Source: G965195345 sp965277775
GTDB lineage: Bacteria; Pseudomonadota; Gammaproteobacteria; CAKMZV01
Reading direction: 5' to 3'
Length of the DNA stretch: 64,000 nucleotides
Assembly: GCA_965277775.1 (NCBI GenBank)
Contig: OZ255843.1
Coordinates: 1,674,001-1,738,000, forward strand
Shown one piece after another: positions 19,011-28,324 of the stretch. A program made the translations under genes and the position numbers. The notes under the pieces were generated by a model. It searched no databases and was not told the DNA's origin. It saw only the letters and a list, made by a program, of their open reading frames with translations. Numbering within the stretch: the first letter of the stretch is position 1; the number at the start of each line of letters is the position of its first letter.

Positions 19011-19402
19011 TGACAGCAGAGAAACCCCAACCATCAGCGCAAACTCAACTGGATCCGCCTAAAGAAGTCACTGATATTACCCATATATTAGATACCATGA
19101 AGGCCAGTGATATGCAAATCATAGATGTCAGAGACTTGTGTGATTTCACGGACTGGATGATCATTGTTTCAGGTCGTTCTGCGCGCCATGTGGTTGCAAC
19201 AGCAGAAACTTTGGCATTGGACTACAAGCGTCAACACAAGTGTTCACCTTCAATGGAAGGTACTGAATCGGGTGAATGGGTTTTAATTGATTGTATTGAT
19301 GTTATTGTGCACATCATGTTGCCCGAAACCCGTGACCACTACGCCTTAGAAAAATTATGGTCAGTCATACCTGCTCAGCGGATGACCGAAACAAAAGCGT
19401 AA
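19010..19402 (+). CDS. rsfS: Ribosomal silencing factor
   Basis: RsfS (Iojap family) binds ribosomal protein L14 and blocks subunit joining when nutrients are short. Family features: DVRDLCDFTDWMIIVSGRS, the SGRS/ARHV helix and GEWVLIDCIDVIVHIM, followed by the REHY-type DHYALEKLW. I start at ATG 19010, overlapping the nadD stop; the longer frame from 18974 would lie inside nadD. The N-terminus carries about 20 extra polar residues compared with short family members. Confidence 0.95.
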   Translation: MTAEKPQPSAQTQLDPPKEVTDITHILDTMKASDMQIIDVRDLCDFTDWMIIVSGRSARHVVATAETLALDYKRQHKCSPSMEGTESGEWVLIDCIDVIVHIMLPETRDHYALEKLWSVIPAQRMTETKA

Positions 19403-19450
19403 AAGTATGGGGCGTACACAGGTATTCACAACCAGGGTTCAAGGTTGCAC

Positions 19451-19918
19451 ATGAGTGTTCACATCATAGCAGTTGGACATAAGCAACCAAATTGGGTTTA
19501 TGAGTCAGTGCAGATGTATTCAAAGCGCACGCACAAGCCTTACGACATTCAACTCACTGAAATCGCCTCGCCTAAAACCATTGACAAACAATCTGCTTCG
19601 ATGCGTCGTAAAAAAGAAGGCGAAAAAATATTAGAAAAATTACCGCAAAACGTCGTGCCGGTGGCGTTATGCGTTGAAGCAGCGGCGCTTGATTCTATGG
19701 CGTTTGCGCATAAAATTGCCCACTTGCTAGAACAAAAGAACGCTCCATGTTTTATCATTGGTGGGGCCGATGGGTTGTCAGAGGATGTGCTGAGTCATTG
19801 CTCGCAAAAGCTGTCATTGTCGGCATTGACACTACCCCACGGATTGGCTCGATTGCTCTTGGTTGAGCAGTTGTATAGAGCTTCATGCATTCATGCTAAT
19901 CATCCCTATCATCATTAG
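19451..19918 (+). CDS. rlmH: 23S rRNA m3-pseudouridine-1915 methyltransferase
   Basis: RlmH, SPOUT-class methyltransferase that N3-methylates pseudouridine 1915 of 23S rRNA on assembled 70S ribosomes. The S-adenosylmethionine-binding knot is visible as FIIGGADGLSEDV and the C-terminal segment LPHGLARLLLVEQLYRA ending HPYHH, which is the family's usual terminus. About 155 residues. Start set at ATG 19451; a TTG two codons upstream is less likely. Third gene of the nadD-rsfS-rlmH group. Confidence 0.96.
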   Translation: MSVHIIAVGHKQPNWVYESVQMYSKRTHKPYDIQLTEIASPKTIDKQSASMRRKKEGEKILEKLPQNVVPVALCVEAAALDSMAFAHKIAHLLEQKNAPCFIIGGADGLSEDVLSHCSQKLSLSALTLPHGLARLLLVEQLYRASCIHANHPYHH

Positions 19919-19926
19919 GTAATTTC

Positions 19927-22900
19927 ATGAGGTTTCGGCTTTATTTAACCTTCAGTTTATTAGCCTTGCTTATTGTGCTCAATGCCATGACCATTGGCAC
20001 CCGGGTTGTGGTGCAGTGGGTTAAGGATAAGCCGATTGTCATTCGTCAGTTAATTCAGAACAACTTGGGCATCGATATTCGCTATAAACGAGCGGCGCTT
20101 AACACCCAATTCAATCACTGGGTGCTAAGTTTTGACCATATAAAGGTGGTGACAGAGCAAGCGACGATTTGGGTGGATCATTTGGCTTTAGATTTATCTT
20201 TGTTCCCCAATATTTTTAAAACTGGGTTATCGTCCGTTGTGTTTAATGATGTTCACGTATCCTACAGACCATATTCTAAAGACGTGGATGAAAGTAAGCC
20301 GTTTTCGTGGAAAATTTCTTCATCTCCAAAAGAATTGCGATTGTTGCGTTTCATTTCGGATTGGCAGCTCATTTCGATTAATGCTTTAACATTTGTCAAT
20401 GAAACCAAAAGCCACAAAATCAACATAGATCAATTGGCTTATACGCGAGAACCAAAGCCCAATATAACCATACATATGCAAGCTCAAACGCCAGAATTAG
20501 AAATGACTAAATTTTGGTTCAATGCGTATTTGCAACAAAATGACCAGTGGACGTTTAGTATGGTCATACCAGAAATCGTCTATGCAGACAGGATACTTGC
20601 CAAGCATATTGGTTTAGAAGGGCTATGGTTGGAAGATCAGGAGACAGTCGATTTAAATGTATTCGGCGATTGGAATTTAACCGATCAAAATTTTAAATCT
20701 ATTCATTCAGAGCTACGCTTAAATGGGAATGGAGAACATTCTATTGAGTACATTCACATCGGAGATTTTCAGTTACAGCAACAAATTACGATTCAACAAA
20801 CCGATGATTTGTTAAAGATAAAGGTGGACGATCTCGATTTAAAACCCATTTCCAAGATATTCAAAGGCACTGATTTGAACTCCTTGCAATTGGCTGGTCG
20901 CATGGCGTCCTTTGATCTTGCCATAAACTTAGGGAGCTTTGAAGTTGAAACGATGTTATTGGATGTTAAAGGCTTTGCTGTTAATGCCGATTTAGAATCT
21001 TTTAAGCATGTTGGACCATTAGATATTCAATACGATTATGGTGAGAAAGAAGGTCGTTTGAAAATTAACTCTGACATGCTTAGGTGGTTAATTCCCGATT
21101 TATATAGTGAAACCAAACAACTTAAAAATCTGAGCATTGAAGGGGTGACCAAAGGGACATTATTTGATCCGTCAACCTTGGTGTTTCAAAAAGCTTCCGC
21201 TCAATCACTTGAAGATACCCATGTCACAATGGATTTGAGTGTAGAACAGCCCCTGAGCTCACCCATACTTGATGTGGTCATCAAAGCGGACTCACTGAGT
21301 GTTAGAGAAAGCAAAGCATGGTTGCCTGATGGGACCATGAATAAAGATGCTTATCGTTGGATTTACAATAATTTCATCAGTGGGTATATTAAAAAATTTA
21401 AACTAGGCTTAAAAGGCACCCCTCAGTCAATCAATGAAGCCGATCATCCAGACCACTATAATCTTATTGAACTGGACTTGGATTCGGTCACGCTTACGCC
21501 ACAGCCTAATTGGAAGCTCATTCTTGTTCATCAAGGCGCACTCAAGTATTTCAAAAACCTGTTGTCCGTTGAAACTCAGAGTGGTGAAACTGGCGGGATC
21601 AACATTTCTACAACAAAAATCACCATCGATACCACGGCAGAAACCGATCGCCTGGCAATAAAAACCGCATTGGTGTCCGATGCTAAAAAGGTTGATCATT
21701 ATTTTAAAACATCGCAATTGGCTGAGTTTGTAGGCATTGAAACATTGATTGAAAATTCAACCTTATCACAAGGGACGGTTTCGGCCAATGTGAATTTGGA
21801 CATTCGTTTGGATGATGCCGACTTAATCCCGACTCAAGCATTTGGAAGCGTGCATTTTGATCAGACACTTTTTGTGCTATACAATGAAAAATTCACTCAG
21901 TTCTCAGGCTTCATCCATTTTTCACCAGAGCGGGTGTTCAGTGATAATCTTGAAGCTTTATGGTTTGATCAACCCATTAAAGCCACCTTGACGCATAAAC
22001 AAATTGATGCGGAGAAGTGGCTGGTGGTTGACGTAAATGGTGTATTAAAACCTTCGGTTTGGTTGCCAAACATTACTGGAAAAGCGCCATTTATCGGTCA
22101 ATTTCGCCTACCACCAGAGGATTCGGACCATCCAAGCCGATTTAGTGTTCATTCTGATTTGGTTGGCATCACCAGTACCATGCCATTGCCTTTGAATAAA
22201 GCGATTAAGGATCGAATGCGGCTTGAAATCGAAGCCGAGCAAACCACCAAATCCTTGACTATTGAGGTGGCATTAGGTACAAAATTAGGGGCAGCGTATT
22301 TCACCAGACCAAATGGACAAAAGACATTTGAGAGCGGAGAAATATGGCTGGGTAAACCCTACTCTGAAATGCAATCAAAAAAGGATGCTCTGGGTGTTGC
22401 CATCAGATTGCCCGTCGTTTCCGCGAACCGATGGACGCTTTTTATCAATAATTGGATCAATTATGAACCAGAGGGCGAGGGCAACCTGACTCAAGACTCG
22501 CTGTTCCCCAAACCAAAATATATTTACATTGAGGCGGACAAATTCAGATACGATGATTTGGTCTATGACCAGATTTCAGCGATGGCTCAGATGTCATCCA
22601 ATCAGTGGCTGGTTGATTTTCAGGCCAAAGGCATTAAAGGGTCGTTTGACTATGACCCAGATCAAAAAAGTGTCAATGCAAGTTTTGACAAGTTCTTCAT
22701 CATTCGAAGTGCCCCGAATTTAGCAGAGTTGTGCCATTCTTTTGCTTCGCCGCTGTGGCGTAAAGCGACAGTCAAAATCGATGAATTTACTTTTGGGGAG
22801 CAAAATATCGGTCAATTTACAGCCAATGCAACTCAAACCAGTCAAACGGTAGCGGTTGAGTCTTTTAATGTTCATGGTCCTGACATAAACATCGCGGGTC

Positions 22901-23550
22901 AAGCGCAACATGATTTTATGGCGCAGGCAAACACATTGACCTATACCTTAGACAGCCATAAACTTGCAACGATGAATCAACTACTGGCTATTGATAATGT
23001 CAATTATGTGGCACGGGAAGTGCGCTCTAACGGTGCCATCAATTGGCAAGGTCAGTTATCCTGTCCACATTTTAAGGATTTAGTCGGCGTTCTTAATTTA
23101 AACTCCAAAGCTGGTTCTGTTAAAAATGCCGATCCAGGATTTGGGCGGCTGATTGGCTTATTAAATTTGTCGGTTTTGGAGCGACGCTTTGACTTTGACT
23201 TAAAAGATGTTACAGACGCAGGCATGCTGTTTGATGACTCATTCGTGGAATTAGAACTCAACCATGGTGCAATCAATGTTAAAAAGCTTCAAATGCGTAC
23301 ACCAGCAGCAGAAATCAATATTACTGGACAAAGTGATGCCATCAATAATAAACATAATCTACGCGCTTTGGTGACACCAAAATACACCAATACTTTGGTG
23401 CCAATAACGGCTTTGGTTGGCGGTCTGCCGGTCGGCGTTGGCGTCTATTTGGCCAACGAATTATTTAATTTAGCAGAGGGCGACGACCTACTGACTGAGG
23501 TCTATCGTATTGAAGGCGATTGGGAAAGCCCCAAAATTTATAAAGAATAA
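19927..23550 (+). CDS. yhdP: YhdP, AsmA-like intermembrane lipid transport protein
   Basis: 1207-residue protein of the AsmA/TamB group resembling YhdP: one N-terminal membrane anchor (LYLTFSLLALLIVLNAM), a long periplasmic part rich in beta strands (DUF3971) and the AsmA_2 C-terminal region with LNLNSKAGSVKNADPGFGRLIGLLN-like sequence and LRALVTPKYTNTLVP. In E. coli YhdP spans the periplasm and, with TamB and YdbH, moves phospholipid to the outer membrane. Length is close to that of E. coli YhdP. Starts eight bases after rlmH with a plausible AGGT site, so probably cotranscribed with it. Confidence 0.9.
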   Translation: MRFRLYLTFSLLALLIVLNAMTIGTRVVVQWVKDKPIVIRQLIQNNLGIDIRYKRAALNTQFNHWVLSFDHIKVVTEQATIWVDHLALDLSLFPNIFKTGLSSVVFNDVHVSYRPYSKDVDESKPFSWKISSSPKELRLLRFISDWQLISINALTFVNETKSHKINIDQLAYTREPKPNITIHMQAQTPELEMTKFWFNAYLQQNDQWTFSMVIPEIVYADRILAKHIGLEGLWLEDQETVDLNVFGDWNLTDQNFKSIHSELRLNGNGEHSIEYIHIGDFQLQQQITIQQTDDLLKIKVDDLDLKPISKIFKGTDLNSLQLAGRMASFDLAINLGSFEVETMLLDVKGFAVNADLESFKHVGPLDIQYDYGEKEGRLKINSDMLRWLIPDLYSETKQLKNLSIEGVTKGTLFDPSTLVFQKASAQSLEDTHVTMDLSVEQPLSSPILDVVIKADSLSVRESKAWLPDGTMNKDAYRWIYNNFISGYIKKFKLGLKGTPQSINEADHPDHYNLIELDLDSVTLTPQPNWKLILVHQGALKYFKNLLSVETQSGETGGINISTTKITIDTTAETDRLAIKTALVSDAKKVDHYFKTSQLAEFVGIETLIENSTLSQGTVSANVNLDIRLDDADLIPTQAFGSVHFDQTLFVLYNEKFTQFSGFIHFSPERVFSDNLEALWFDQPIKATLTHKQIDAEKWLVVDVNGVLKPSVWLPNITGKAPFIGQFRLPPEDSDHPSRFSVHSDLVGITSTMPLPLNKAIKDRMRLEIEAEQTTKSLTIEVALGTKLGAAYFTRPNGQKTFESGEIWLGKPYSEMQSKKDALGVAIRLPVVSANRWTLFINNWINYEPEGEGNLTQDSLFPKPKYIYIEADKFRYDDLVYDQISAMAQMSSNQWLVDFQAKGIKGSFDYDPDQKSVNASFDKFFIIRSAPNLAELCHSFASPLWRKATVKIDEFTFGEQNIGQFTANATQTSQTVAVESFNVHGPDINIAGQAQHDFMAQANTLTYTLDSHKLATMNQLLAIDNVNYVAREVRSNGAINWQGQLSCPHFKDLVGVLNLNSKAGSVKNADPGFGRLIGLLNLSVLERRFDFDLKDVTDAGMLFDDSFVELELNHGAINVKKLQMRTPAAEINITGQSDAINNKHNLRALVTPKYTNTLVPITALVGGLPVGVGVYLANELFNLAEGDDLLTEVYRIEGDWESPKIYKE

Positions 23551-23588
23551 GCCATTCATAAAATTTAATTGAATACCAAAGCCTTAGT

Positions 23589-24299
23589 ATGATCGTCATA
23601 TTACCCGGTTGGGGCATCCCTAAAGATTGCTATAATCCTTTGGTGGTTGCATTGCAAGCCATCGATGAAGTGCGGCTGATTGAATTACCCAAACAGCATA
23701 GCAGGCTTGAATCAGCAATGGCTGAATTGGCTATACCTGCTCATGCGCACGTGATTGGCCATTCATTGGGTGGCAATTGGGCATTGTATCTTGGGCAGTA
23801 TTTGACGTTGAAATCGATTTTTTGTGTGACGACGAATCCCAGTTTCATTGAGCAAACCGATTGGAATGGCATGTCTCAGGACGCTTTTGAAAAATTAGAA
23901 AGTTCAATCCAAGCTGAAAGGGCATTGAAAATGTTTTATCGCACCTGCGCCCACGGTGAACCCAAGCAAACATTGAAGCTGTTGTTGCAACAGGCAGATC
24001 AAGCGCTTTTTAGCGATACAGAACAAGGGCAAATGGCAAACAAACAAACATTACTGAACCGCTTAGAACACTTAAGACAGTTAAAAATGCACGCTATTTT
24101 GACAAAACCATCTCCAGTTAAGACAGGCTTCTGGTTTGCTAAGCAAGATGCTTTGGTGCCTATTGCGATTGCCGATCAAATCGCTCAAATGTCTGAGCAG
24201 TATGTTGTGATCAAAAGAGCAGGGGGGCATTTGCCAATGATGTCACAATTGGATCAGCTCGTCGAGGATATTAAAGCATGGCATTCCCAAACGCATTAA
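23589..24299 (+). CDS. bioH: Pimeloyl-ACP methyl ester carboxylesterase
   Basis: Alpha/beta hydrolase of the BioH type, which removes the methyl group from pimeloyl-ACP methyl ester to end pimelate-moiety synthesis for biotin. Seen: oxyanion-hole region PGWGIPKDCYNP, nucleophile elbow GHSLGGNW, the acid region FWFAKQDALVP and the catalytic-His segment AGGHLPMM near the C-terminus; 236 residues. Its 3' end overlaps bioC by 22 bases, which supports the assignment over a generic hydrolase because BioC makes the substrate's methyl ester. Confidence 0.88.
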   Translation: MIVILPGWGIPKDCYNPLVVALQAIDEVRLIELPKQHSRLESAMAELAIPAHAHVIGHSLGGNWALYLGQYLTLKSIFCVTTNPSFIEQTDWNGMSQDAFEKLESSIQAERALKMFYRTCAHGEPKQTLKLLLQQADQALFSDTEQGQMANKQTLLNRLEHLRQLKMHAILTKPSPVKTGFWFAKQDALVPIAIADQIAQMSEQYVVIKRAGGHLPMMSQLDQLVEDIKAWHSQTH

Positions 24300-25126
24300 G
24301 TCGCAGTTTTAACCAAGTTGCCCAAACTTATGATCGATTTGCTGTAGTGCAAAATCATATGGTGATGGAGTTGGATGAACGATTGCGTTTTTTTAAAAAC
24401 GACCCCAAACACATTCTCGATTTGGGGGCGGGTACAGGCAAACTGACTGAAAAATTACTGGCACAATATCCGCAAGCCACAGTGGTTGCCATTGACATTG
24501 CCGAACAGATGCTACAACATCTCAATGCGCATGCTAAACTGCCTATCAGAAGTGTTATGGCGGATGCGCATGAACTGCCCATTCAAGACCAACAAGTGGA
24601 TCTGGTGGCTTCAAATGCGATGTTGCAATGGTCATATGATTTGGAGAAACTGTTTAAGGAAGTGGCGCGGGTATTGGTGGACGATGGGATTTTTCATTTT
24701 GCCACTTTTGGTCCCCAAACATTGAAGGAGTTAAGGCAGGCTTGGCTGGTAGCCGATCCGCATTATGAGCATGTAAATCCTTTTATAGACATGCACGATT
24801 TGGGCGATTTATTGATGCACTGTGGGCTGTCTGACCCCGTTATGGATATGACGATGATGTCGGTTAGTTATGCTGATGGTCGTGCTGCGCTGAATGACAT
24901 ACGAGGCGTTGGTTCGCGCAACCATTTACACGGCAAACGTCATGGTTTGACTCCGCCTGGGTTATGGAAAAAGATGTACGAGTCTTTGGCAAAACAGACA
25001 CAAGAGCCAGGCAAAATCACCATGTCTTACGAGATCGTCTATGGTCATGCTTTTAAGGGACAACCCAAACAAGCAAAGGAAGCCCAGCCATTCATCATCA
25101 GCCCTGAAGATATTGTTAGGCGATGA
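24278..25126 (+). CDS. bioC: Malonyl-ACP O-methyltransferase
   Basis: BioC methylates the free carboxyl of malonyl-ACP with S-adenosylmethionine so that fatty acid synthesis can build the pimeloyl chain. Class I methyltransferase: motif I LDLGAGTGKLTEKL, acidic loop VAIDIAEQM, and the BioC-typical LVASNAMLQWSYDLEKLF and FATFGPQTLKELRQAW. Starts with MAFPNALSRSFNQVAQTYD, the usual BioC N-terminus, inside the end of bioH. Other bio genes (bioA, B, F, D) are not in the window. Confidence 0.94.
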   Translation: MAFPNALSRSFNQVAQTYDRFAVVQNHMVMELDERLRFFKNDPKHILDLGAGTGKLTEKLLAQYPQATVVAIDIAEQMLQHLNAHAKLPIRSVMADAHELPIQDQQVDLVASNAMLQWSYDLEKLFKEVARVLVDDGIFHFATFGPQTLKELRQAWLVADPHYEHVNPFIDMHDLGDLLMHCGLSDPVMDMTMMSVSYADGRAALNDIRGVGSRNHLHGKRHGLTPPGLWKKMYESLAKQTQEPGKITMSYEIVYGHAFKGQPKQAKEAQPFIISPEDIVRR

Positions 25127-25242
25127 AGCGATTCTGTTCCCACTGTCGGTTGCGGTAATGGTGGATATGATCAGAAAAACGTGGAGATCAAAAAAAGGGA
25201 AGTTTAAGGTTTCATCAATGATAAAGGTTTACAATAACACTT

Positions 25243-26055
25243 ATGAATGAGTTGAAACAATTAAATATTGGATTTATTGGGGTAGGAAACATGGCAACCG
25301 CCATGATTGCTGGTTTACTAAAAAATGGCATGCCGCCGCAAAACCTCTATGTTTATCCTGTCCGTGAACAAGCAAAAGCTTTTTGGCAAGGGAAAGGCGT
25401 ACAAATCGCGCCAGATTTACCCACACTAACCCGGCAAGCAACGTTGATTATCATAGCCGTCAAACCGCAAAAATTTGACGAAGCATCCGATGGCTTAGGC
25501 CACTTGGGGTCGGATAAGACGGTGCTGTCGGTCATGGCTGGTATCCCTGTTCAACGTATTCAAAAAAACTGCGGAGTAGCTTCAGTGATTCGAACCATGC
25601 CCAATACGCCTGCTTTGATTGCACAAGGTGCGACGGGCGTGTATTACAGCGCCCAAGTATCCGACTTAATGCGTAGAGCGGTGCCAGCCCTATTGGACTG
25701 TCTGGGGCCGGTCGTGGTCGAGGTGCCACAAGAAACGATGTTGGATGCAATCACAGCGGTTTCGGGCAGTGCGCCCGCTTATTATTTTGCCTTCATGGAA
25801 GCTCAAATAAAAACAGCAATGTCCATGGGCTTTACTCAAAAACAGGCGACCGATTTAGTCATTCAAGCCGCCTTAGGTGCCGCACAATTGGCCAAAGAAT
25901 CGGAGCATTCCTTAAGTGTGCTTCGCCAACAAGTCACGTCACCAGGGGGTACGACTGAGCAAGCACTGATTCAGTTGGCTGAAAAAGGGCTTGCAGAAAC
26001 GGTTGATTCAGCCATGCGGGCTGCTCAATCACGCGCGCAGACATTGGCAAATTAG
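25243..26055 (+). CDS. proC: Pyrroline-5-carboxylate reductase
   Basis: ProC performs the last step of proline synthesis, reducing pyrroline-5-carboxylate. Rossmann nucleotide site GFIGVGNMATAMIAGLL at the N-terminus; family motifs VSGSAPAYYFAFMEA and SPGGTTEQAL near the C-terminus; 270 residues. The gap of 116 bases after bioC suggests its own promoter. The yggS gene that often precedes proC is absent here. It leads a run proC-yggT-thiS-thiG. Confidence 0.96.
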   Translation: MNELKQLNIGFIGVGNMATAMIAGLLKNGMPPQNLYVYPVREQAKAFWQGKGVQIAPDLPTLTRQATLIIIAVKPQKFDEASDGLGHLGSDKTVLSVMAGIPVQRIQKNCGVASVIRTMPNTPALIAQGATGVYYSAQVSDLMRRAVPALLDCLGPVVVEVPQETMLDAITAVSGSAPAYYFAFMEAQIKTAMSMGFTQKQATDLVIQAALGAAQLAKESEHSLSVLRQQVTSPGGTTEQALIQLAEKGLAETVDSAMRAAQSRAQTLAN

Positions 26056-26065
26056 AGGGTGTAAT

Positions 26066-26623
26066 ATGACTATAGTATTGAGTTCAGTCGCAATCTTTCT
26101 TCTCAATTTTTTGGCGATGATATTCGCTTTGCGAGTGATGATGCGTGCTGTTTATGTCAGTCCTAATGCCCCATTGGCTTCATTCGTGATTCGCGTCACT
26201 CGCCCCTTTGTTCGACTGTTTTCATTGTTTGTGCCAGATATGGGTCGGTTTGATTTACCCGCCATGGTGCTCATGTACATTGTGGTGTTCATTCAAATTG
26301 CATTGTTTACTGGGTTTGAGGTCATTCAAGTTTACTGGCTTCAAGGGCTTGCTTTCACCGCCTTAAAATGTGTGCAATTGTTCCTCAATATTCTGTTTTT
26401 TGCGGTACTTATTCGTGCATTTATGAGTTGGATTGTGCCACAACAAAACGCTTTGGTTGAGCAGGTGTTGATTCCATTAACTTACTGGATAGAAGCGCCT
26501 TTTCGTCGATTTATCCCAGATGTTGGAGGTGTTGACCTAACGCCATTGATTATAATTTTTGGCATAAAGACGTTTGAGTCTGCCGTTCTAAATCCAGCTA
26601 TGGCAATAACAGGATTGATGTAA
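26066..26623 (+). CDS. YggT family membrane protein
   Basis: Integral membrane protein of the YggT family (PF02325) with two similar halves, each with a hydrophobic pair and the family pattern around RVTRPFVRLFSLFVPDMGRFDL in the first half and PLTYWIEAPFRRFIPDVGGVDL in the second. About 185 residues. ATG at 26066 has GAGG seven bases upstream; the longer frame from 25991 would run inside proC. Adjacent to proC, the family's usual place. Members are linked to osmotic or membrane homeostasis, but the biochemical role is unclear. Confidence 0.88.
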   Translation: MTIVLSSVAIFLLNFLAMIFALRVMMRAVYVSPNAPLASFVIRVTRPFVRLFSLFVPDMGRFDLPAMVLMYIVVFIQIALFTGFEVIQVYWLQGLAFTALKCVQLFLNILFFAVLIRAFMSWIVPQQNALVEQVLIPLTYWIEAPFRRFIPDVGGVDLTPLIIIFGIKTFESAVLNPAMAITGLM

Positions 26624-26826
26624 TGGTTGAAATTGTATTGAATGGTGAGGCATTTTCAATCGATGGCGACGGTTCAATCAGCATGCTGCTCAATCAATTG
26701 GATTTGGTGCCCTCTAAGATTGCCGTTGAGGTGAATGAAAGTATCGTCAGCCGTTCAAAATACGATCAATTCTGCCTAAAAAACAACGATAGAGTAGAAG
26801 TCATTCAGGCCGTTGGCGGCGGCTGA
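26623..26826 (+). CDS. thiS: Thiamine sulfur carrier protein
   Basis: 67-residue ubiquitin-like sulfur carrier ThiS; its C-terminal Gly-Gly (here VGGG) is adenylated by ThiF and converted to the thiocarboxylate that supplies sulfur for the thiazole ring. Conserved VEVNESIVSRSKYDQF and NNDRVEVIQAVGGG. Its ATG overlaps the yggT stop by one base; thiG follows after 45 bases. Confidence 0.95.
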   Translation: MVEIVLNGEAFSIDGDGSISMLLNQLDLVPSKIAVEVNESIVSRSKYDQFCLKNNDRVEVIQAVGGG

Positions 26827-26871
26827 GGCTCAGAAAGACTTGCGCAAGCGCATAAAAAGGAACAACAATCA

Positions 26872-27651
26872 ATGAAAGATCCATTAAAAATAGGCAAGCA
26901 TACTTTGACTTCGCGGTTGTTAGTGGGCACTGGAAAGTACAGCAGTTTAACCGAGACGGTTGCAGCGATTGAAGCCACGGGGTCTGAAATGATCACCGTT
27001 GCGATCAGGCGTACCAATATTGGCCAATCAGGATCGGATGATGATTTACGCCAATTTCTGCCCCCTGAGAAATACATTTATCTGCCCAACACGGCTGGAT
27101 GCTATACGGTTAAAGATGCCATACGAACTTGTCATCTGGCACGTGAACTTTTGGGTGATTATCGTTTGGTGAAGTTGGAAGTTTTGGGCGATGAAAAAAC
27201 TTTGTATCCCGACATCCCAGCCACATTAGAGGCCACCAAAATATTGGTGTCGGAAGGGTTTGATGTCATGGTATATACCAGCGATGACCCGATCATTGCC
27301 AAACGCTTAGAAGCGCTAGGGTGTGTGGCAGTGATGCCTTTGGCGGCACCCATTGGTTCGGGTTTGGGTATTCGTAATCCATACAACATACGCACCATTG
27401 TTGAGCAAGCAGAGGTGCCTATCTTGGTTGATGCTGGAGTCGGTTGCGCCTCTGATGCGACAATGGCGATGGAATTGGGTTGTGATGGGGTGTTGATGAA
27501 TACCGCCATTGCAGCAGCCAAAAAACCCATAGAAATGGCGCAAGCCATGAAGCTGGGCGTGCAAGCCGGCCGCTTGTCCTATCTTGCTGGTCGTATGCCA
27601 AGAAAACGCTACGCTTCTGCGTCTTCACCCGTCGATGGTTTATTTTTCTAA
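26872..27651 (+). CDS. thiG: Thiazole synthase
   Basis: ThiG condenses deoxyxylulose 5-phosphate, dehydroglycine and ThiS-thiocarboxylate into the thiazole phosphate of thiamine. TIM-barrel protein; the Schiff-base lysine is in RLVKLEVLGD, with the phosphate-binding VDAGVGCASDATMAMELGCD and GVLMNTAIAAAKKP segments. 259 residues, normal length. AAGGAACAACAATC upstream gives a reasonable ribosome site. Other thi genes (thiC, D, E, F, O or H) are not in the window. Confidence 0.96.
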   Translation: MKDPLKIGKHTLTSRLLVGTGKYSSLTETVAAIEATGSEMITVAIRRTNIGQSGSDDDLRQFLPPEKYIYLPNTAGCYTVKDAIRTCHLARELLGDYRLVKLEVLGDEKTLYPDIPATLEATKILVSEGFDVMVYTSDDPIIAKRLEALGCVAVMPLAAPIGSGLGIRNPYNIRTIVEQAEVPILVDAGVGCASDATMAMELGCDGVLMNTAIAAAKKPIEMAQAMKLGVQAGRLSYLAGRMPRKRYASASSPVDGLFF

Positions 27652-27658
27652 GTGAAGC

Positions 27659-28324
27659 ATGCTAAGTTGTAAAAAGAGCAACCGAAGTTTTGTTTTAAGA
27701 CAAGGCAGAATCAGCCAATCACAGCAATCAAATTGGATCAAGCATTGGCAAACTTTGGGCATTGAGTATCAGCCTCAAACCATCGACATTCAAAGTTATT
27801 ATGCCCAACCTCAGCCACTCATTGTTGAGGTTGGTTTTGGTATGGGTGATTCGCTGATTTCCATGGCCGAATCACAACCCCATCATAATTTTTTGGGCAT
27901 CGAAGTCCATTTACCAGGGGTGATGAAAGCCTGCCATAAAACGCACAGCAAAGGGTTAGACAACATTCGATTCATCCGCCATGATGCCACCGATGTATTA
28001 CAAGATTGTTTGGCAGAACAGTCGGTTGCTAAACTCCTATTATTATTTCCTGATCCTTGGCACAAAAGACGACACCATAAAAGACGCATTGTGCAAGCCT
28101 CATTTTTAAATCTCGTCCACCGAGTATTATCCCCGTCTGGAATATTTCAATTGGCGACCGATTGGGAAGCGTACGGCATCATTATGCGCGAGACGATTGA
28201 AGCTGATCATCGATTCTGTCCTTTGGATCATCCTATAAACCACCAACGCCCTATGACTAAATTTGAGAAAAAAGGCATGCATATGGGTCATAATATCACC
28301 AACTTATGGTATCAAAAAATTTAA
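27659..28324 (+). CDS. trmB: tRNA (guanine-N7)-methyltransferase
   Basis: TrmB makes m7G46 in tRNA. Motifs: S-adenosylmethionine loop EVGFGMGDSL, IEVHLPG, the family-defining LLFPDPWHKRRHHKRR, and the C-terminal TKFEKKGMHMGH. 221 residues. Seven bases after thiG and overlapping the start of the xthA-uraD gene by 19 bases, so translationally linked to it. The N-terminus is somewhat divergent from E. coli TrmB. Confidence 0.94.
   Translation: MLSCKKSNRSFVLRQGRISQSQQSNWIKHWQTLGIEYQPQTIDIQSYYAQPQPLIVEVGFGMGDSLISMAESQPHHNFLGIEVHLPGVMKACHKTHSKGLDNIRFIRHDATDVLQDCLAEQSVAKLLLLFPDPWHKRRHHKRRIVQASFLNLVHRVLSPSGIFQLATDWEAYGIIMRETIEADHRFCPLDHPINHQRPMTKFEKKGMHMGHNITNLWYQKI

Noticed and set aside
25158..25250. 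30-codon basic frame before proC (MVDMIRKTWRSKKG onward)
   Set aside because: Weak ribosome site and it overlaps the proC start in another frame; more likely part of the promoter region.
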